From: an uncultured Solirubrobacteraceae bacterium | Lineage (GTDB): Bacteria; Actinomycetota; Thermoleophilia; Solirubrobacterales; Solirubrobacteraceae | Assembly: GCA_955652345.1 (NCBI GenBank) | Contig: CATPBV010000233.1 | Coordinates: forward strand, 1-6,445 | Length of the DNA stretch: 6,445 bases | Direction of reading: 5' to 3' | Part shown: positions 5,781 through 6,445 of the stretch, one piece after another | Position numbering within the stretch: the first letter of the stretch is position 1 | Layout of the letters: each line of letters starts with the position of its first letter | The notes under the pieces: generated by a model | The model's database searches: none | What the model was told of the DNA's origin: nothing | Seen by the model: only the letters and a program-made list of their open reading frames with translations | Position numbers and translations under genes: made by a program

Positions 5781-6445
5781 TCAGCCGACCATGTTGCGGG
5801 CGGGCTGGCCCGCCGGGATCATCGGGTACGTGTTCTCCTCGCGGGTCACCCGCACGTCGGCGAGCACCGGACCCTCCGTCGCCAGCACCTCGCGGATGTC
5901 GCTCACCAGGGTGCGCTTGTCCTCGAGGCGCACACCCGTGGCTCCGTACGCCTCGGCGAGCTTGACGAAGTCGGGCCACTGACCCATGTCGACGTGGCTG
6001 TAGCGCTTGTCCCAGAACAGCTCCTGCCACTGCCGGACCATCCCCAAGTAGCCGTTGTTCATCACCAGCACCTTGATCGCGATGCCCTCCTGGGCGCAGG
6101 TCGCAAGCTCCTGCATGTTCATCTGGACCGAGCCGTCGCCGGCGATGCACACGACGGTCTGATCGGGGCAGCCGACCTTCGCGCCCATCGCCGCAGGTAG
6201 ACCGAATCCCATCGTGCCGAGCCCACCGGAGTTGATCCACCGGCGCGGCTCGCGGAAGTGGTAGTACTGCGCGGCCCACATCTGATGCTGGCCGACGTCG
6301 CTGGTGACGATCGCGTCCCCCTCGGTCGCCTCGTAGATGGCCTGGATCATGTACTGCGGCTTGATCTCCGCGTCCGCGGAGTCCTCGTAGCGCAGCGGAT
6401 GGCGCTCCTGCCAGGCCTTGATTCGCGACCACCACTCCTCTAGGC
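5781..6445 (-). CDS. ilvB: IlvB: acetolactate synthase catalytic (large) subunit, C-terminal part
   Basis: The frame is open from the right edge to TGA at 5783-5781, giving 220 complete codons. The N-terminal portion, roughly 380 residues of a protein usually near 600, is outside the window. The enzyme joins two pyruvates to acetolactate, or pyruvate and 2-oxobutyrate to acetohydroxybutyrate, using thiamine diphosphate, Mg and FAD. The visible part is the C-terminal PP domain: TSDVGQHQMWAAQ, the INSGGLGTMGFGLPAAMGA segment, the cofactor motif from AGDGS to VMNN, then MVRQWQELFW, whose Trp corresponds to the herbicide-contact Trp574 of plant enzymes. The tail reads TREENTYPMIPAGQPARNMV. FGLPAAMGA and RQWQ are hallmarks of anabolic, FAD-containing IlvB rather than other family members. 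ilvN follows after only 3 bases, the classic ilvBN pair. Any leader or attenuator of the operon would lie beyond the right edge. Confidence 0.96.
   Translation of the reverse strand, partial: LEEWWSRIKAWQERHPLRYEDSADAEIKPQYMIQAIYEATEGDAIVTSDVGQHQMWAAQYYHFREPRRWINSGGLGTMGFGLPAAMGAKVGCPDQTVVCIAGDGSVQMNMQELATCAQEGIAIKVLVMNNGYLGMVRQWQELFWDKRYSHVDMGQWPDFVKLAEAYGATGVRLEDKRTLVSDIREVLATEGPVLADVRVTREENTYPMIPAGQPARNMVG

Noticed and set aside
4950..6200. Plus-strand open frame of 416 codons antisense to menF, ilvN and ilvB
   Set aside because: The His/Asp/Arg-rich translation is the typical mirror of a GC-rich coding strand, and no recognisable domain is present.
5407..6435. Minus-strand open frame of 342 codons across ilvB and ilvN
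   Set aside because: It is an off-frame shadow. The true frames carry the ThDP and ACT motifs with proper stops and starts.

Overview
This 6.4 kb stretch is GC-rich, almost gapless chromosomal DNA from what looks like an actinobacterium. The soil lineage Thermoleophilia/Solirubrobacterales is my best guess, based on base composition, GTG starts and the style of the lipoproteins; nothing here fixes the taxon. It carries housekeeping metabolism. I see no mobile element, CRISPR array, tRNA, rRNA or phage gene, and no gene-free stretch longer than a few bases.

Layout. Bases 1-2068 are a minus-strand block reading right to left: menH (alpha/beta hydrolase of menaquinone synthesis), then two tandem paralogous lipoprotein genes. 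The second of these starts with GTG at base 620 and runs off the left edge. menD diverges from menH on the plus strand (2080-3804), with only 11 bases between the two start codons. A second minus-strand block occupies 3767-6445: ilvB (5' end missing at the right edge), ilvN and menF (isochorismate synthase), separated by 3 and 7 bases. menF and menD converge and overlap by 38 bases at their 3' ends.

Function. MenF, MenD and MenH are the first three steps of the classical menaquinone route: chorismate to isochorismate, to SEPHCHC, to SHCHC. IlvB and IlvN form acetohydroxyacid synthase, the entry enzyme of branched-chain amino acid synthesis. IlvB and MenD are distant relatives, both thiamine-diphosphate enzymes. 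The lipoproteins resemble the LppX/LprG-type (LolA-like) class and have no obvious link to quinone synthesis.

Main anomaly. The menF reading frame is cut by a single in-frame amber codon (TAG, minus strand, 4747-4745). The family sequence continues in the same frame on both sides with no shift or loss. This is the signature of a one-base nonsense change or a sequencing error. It is unlikely to be recoding, because TAG also ends ilvN, the first lipoprotein gene and menF itself. I found no convincing undescribed system in the window.
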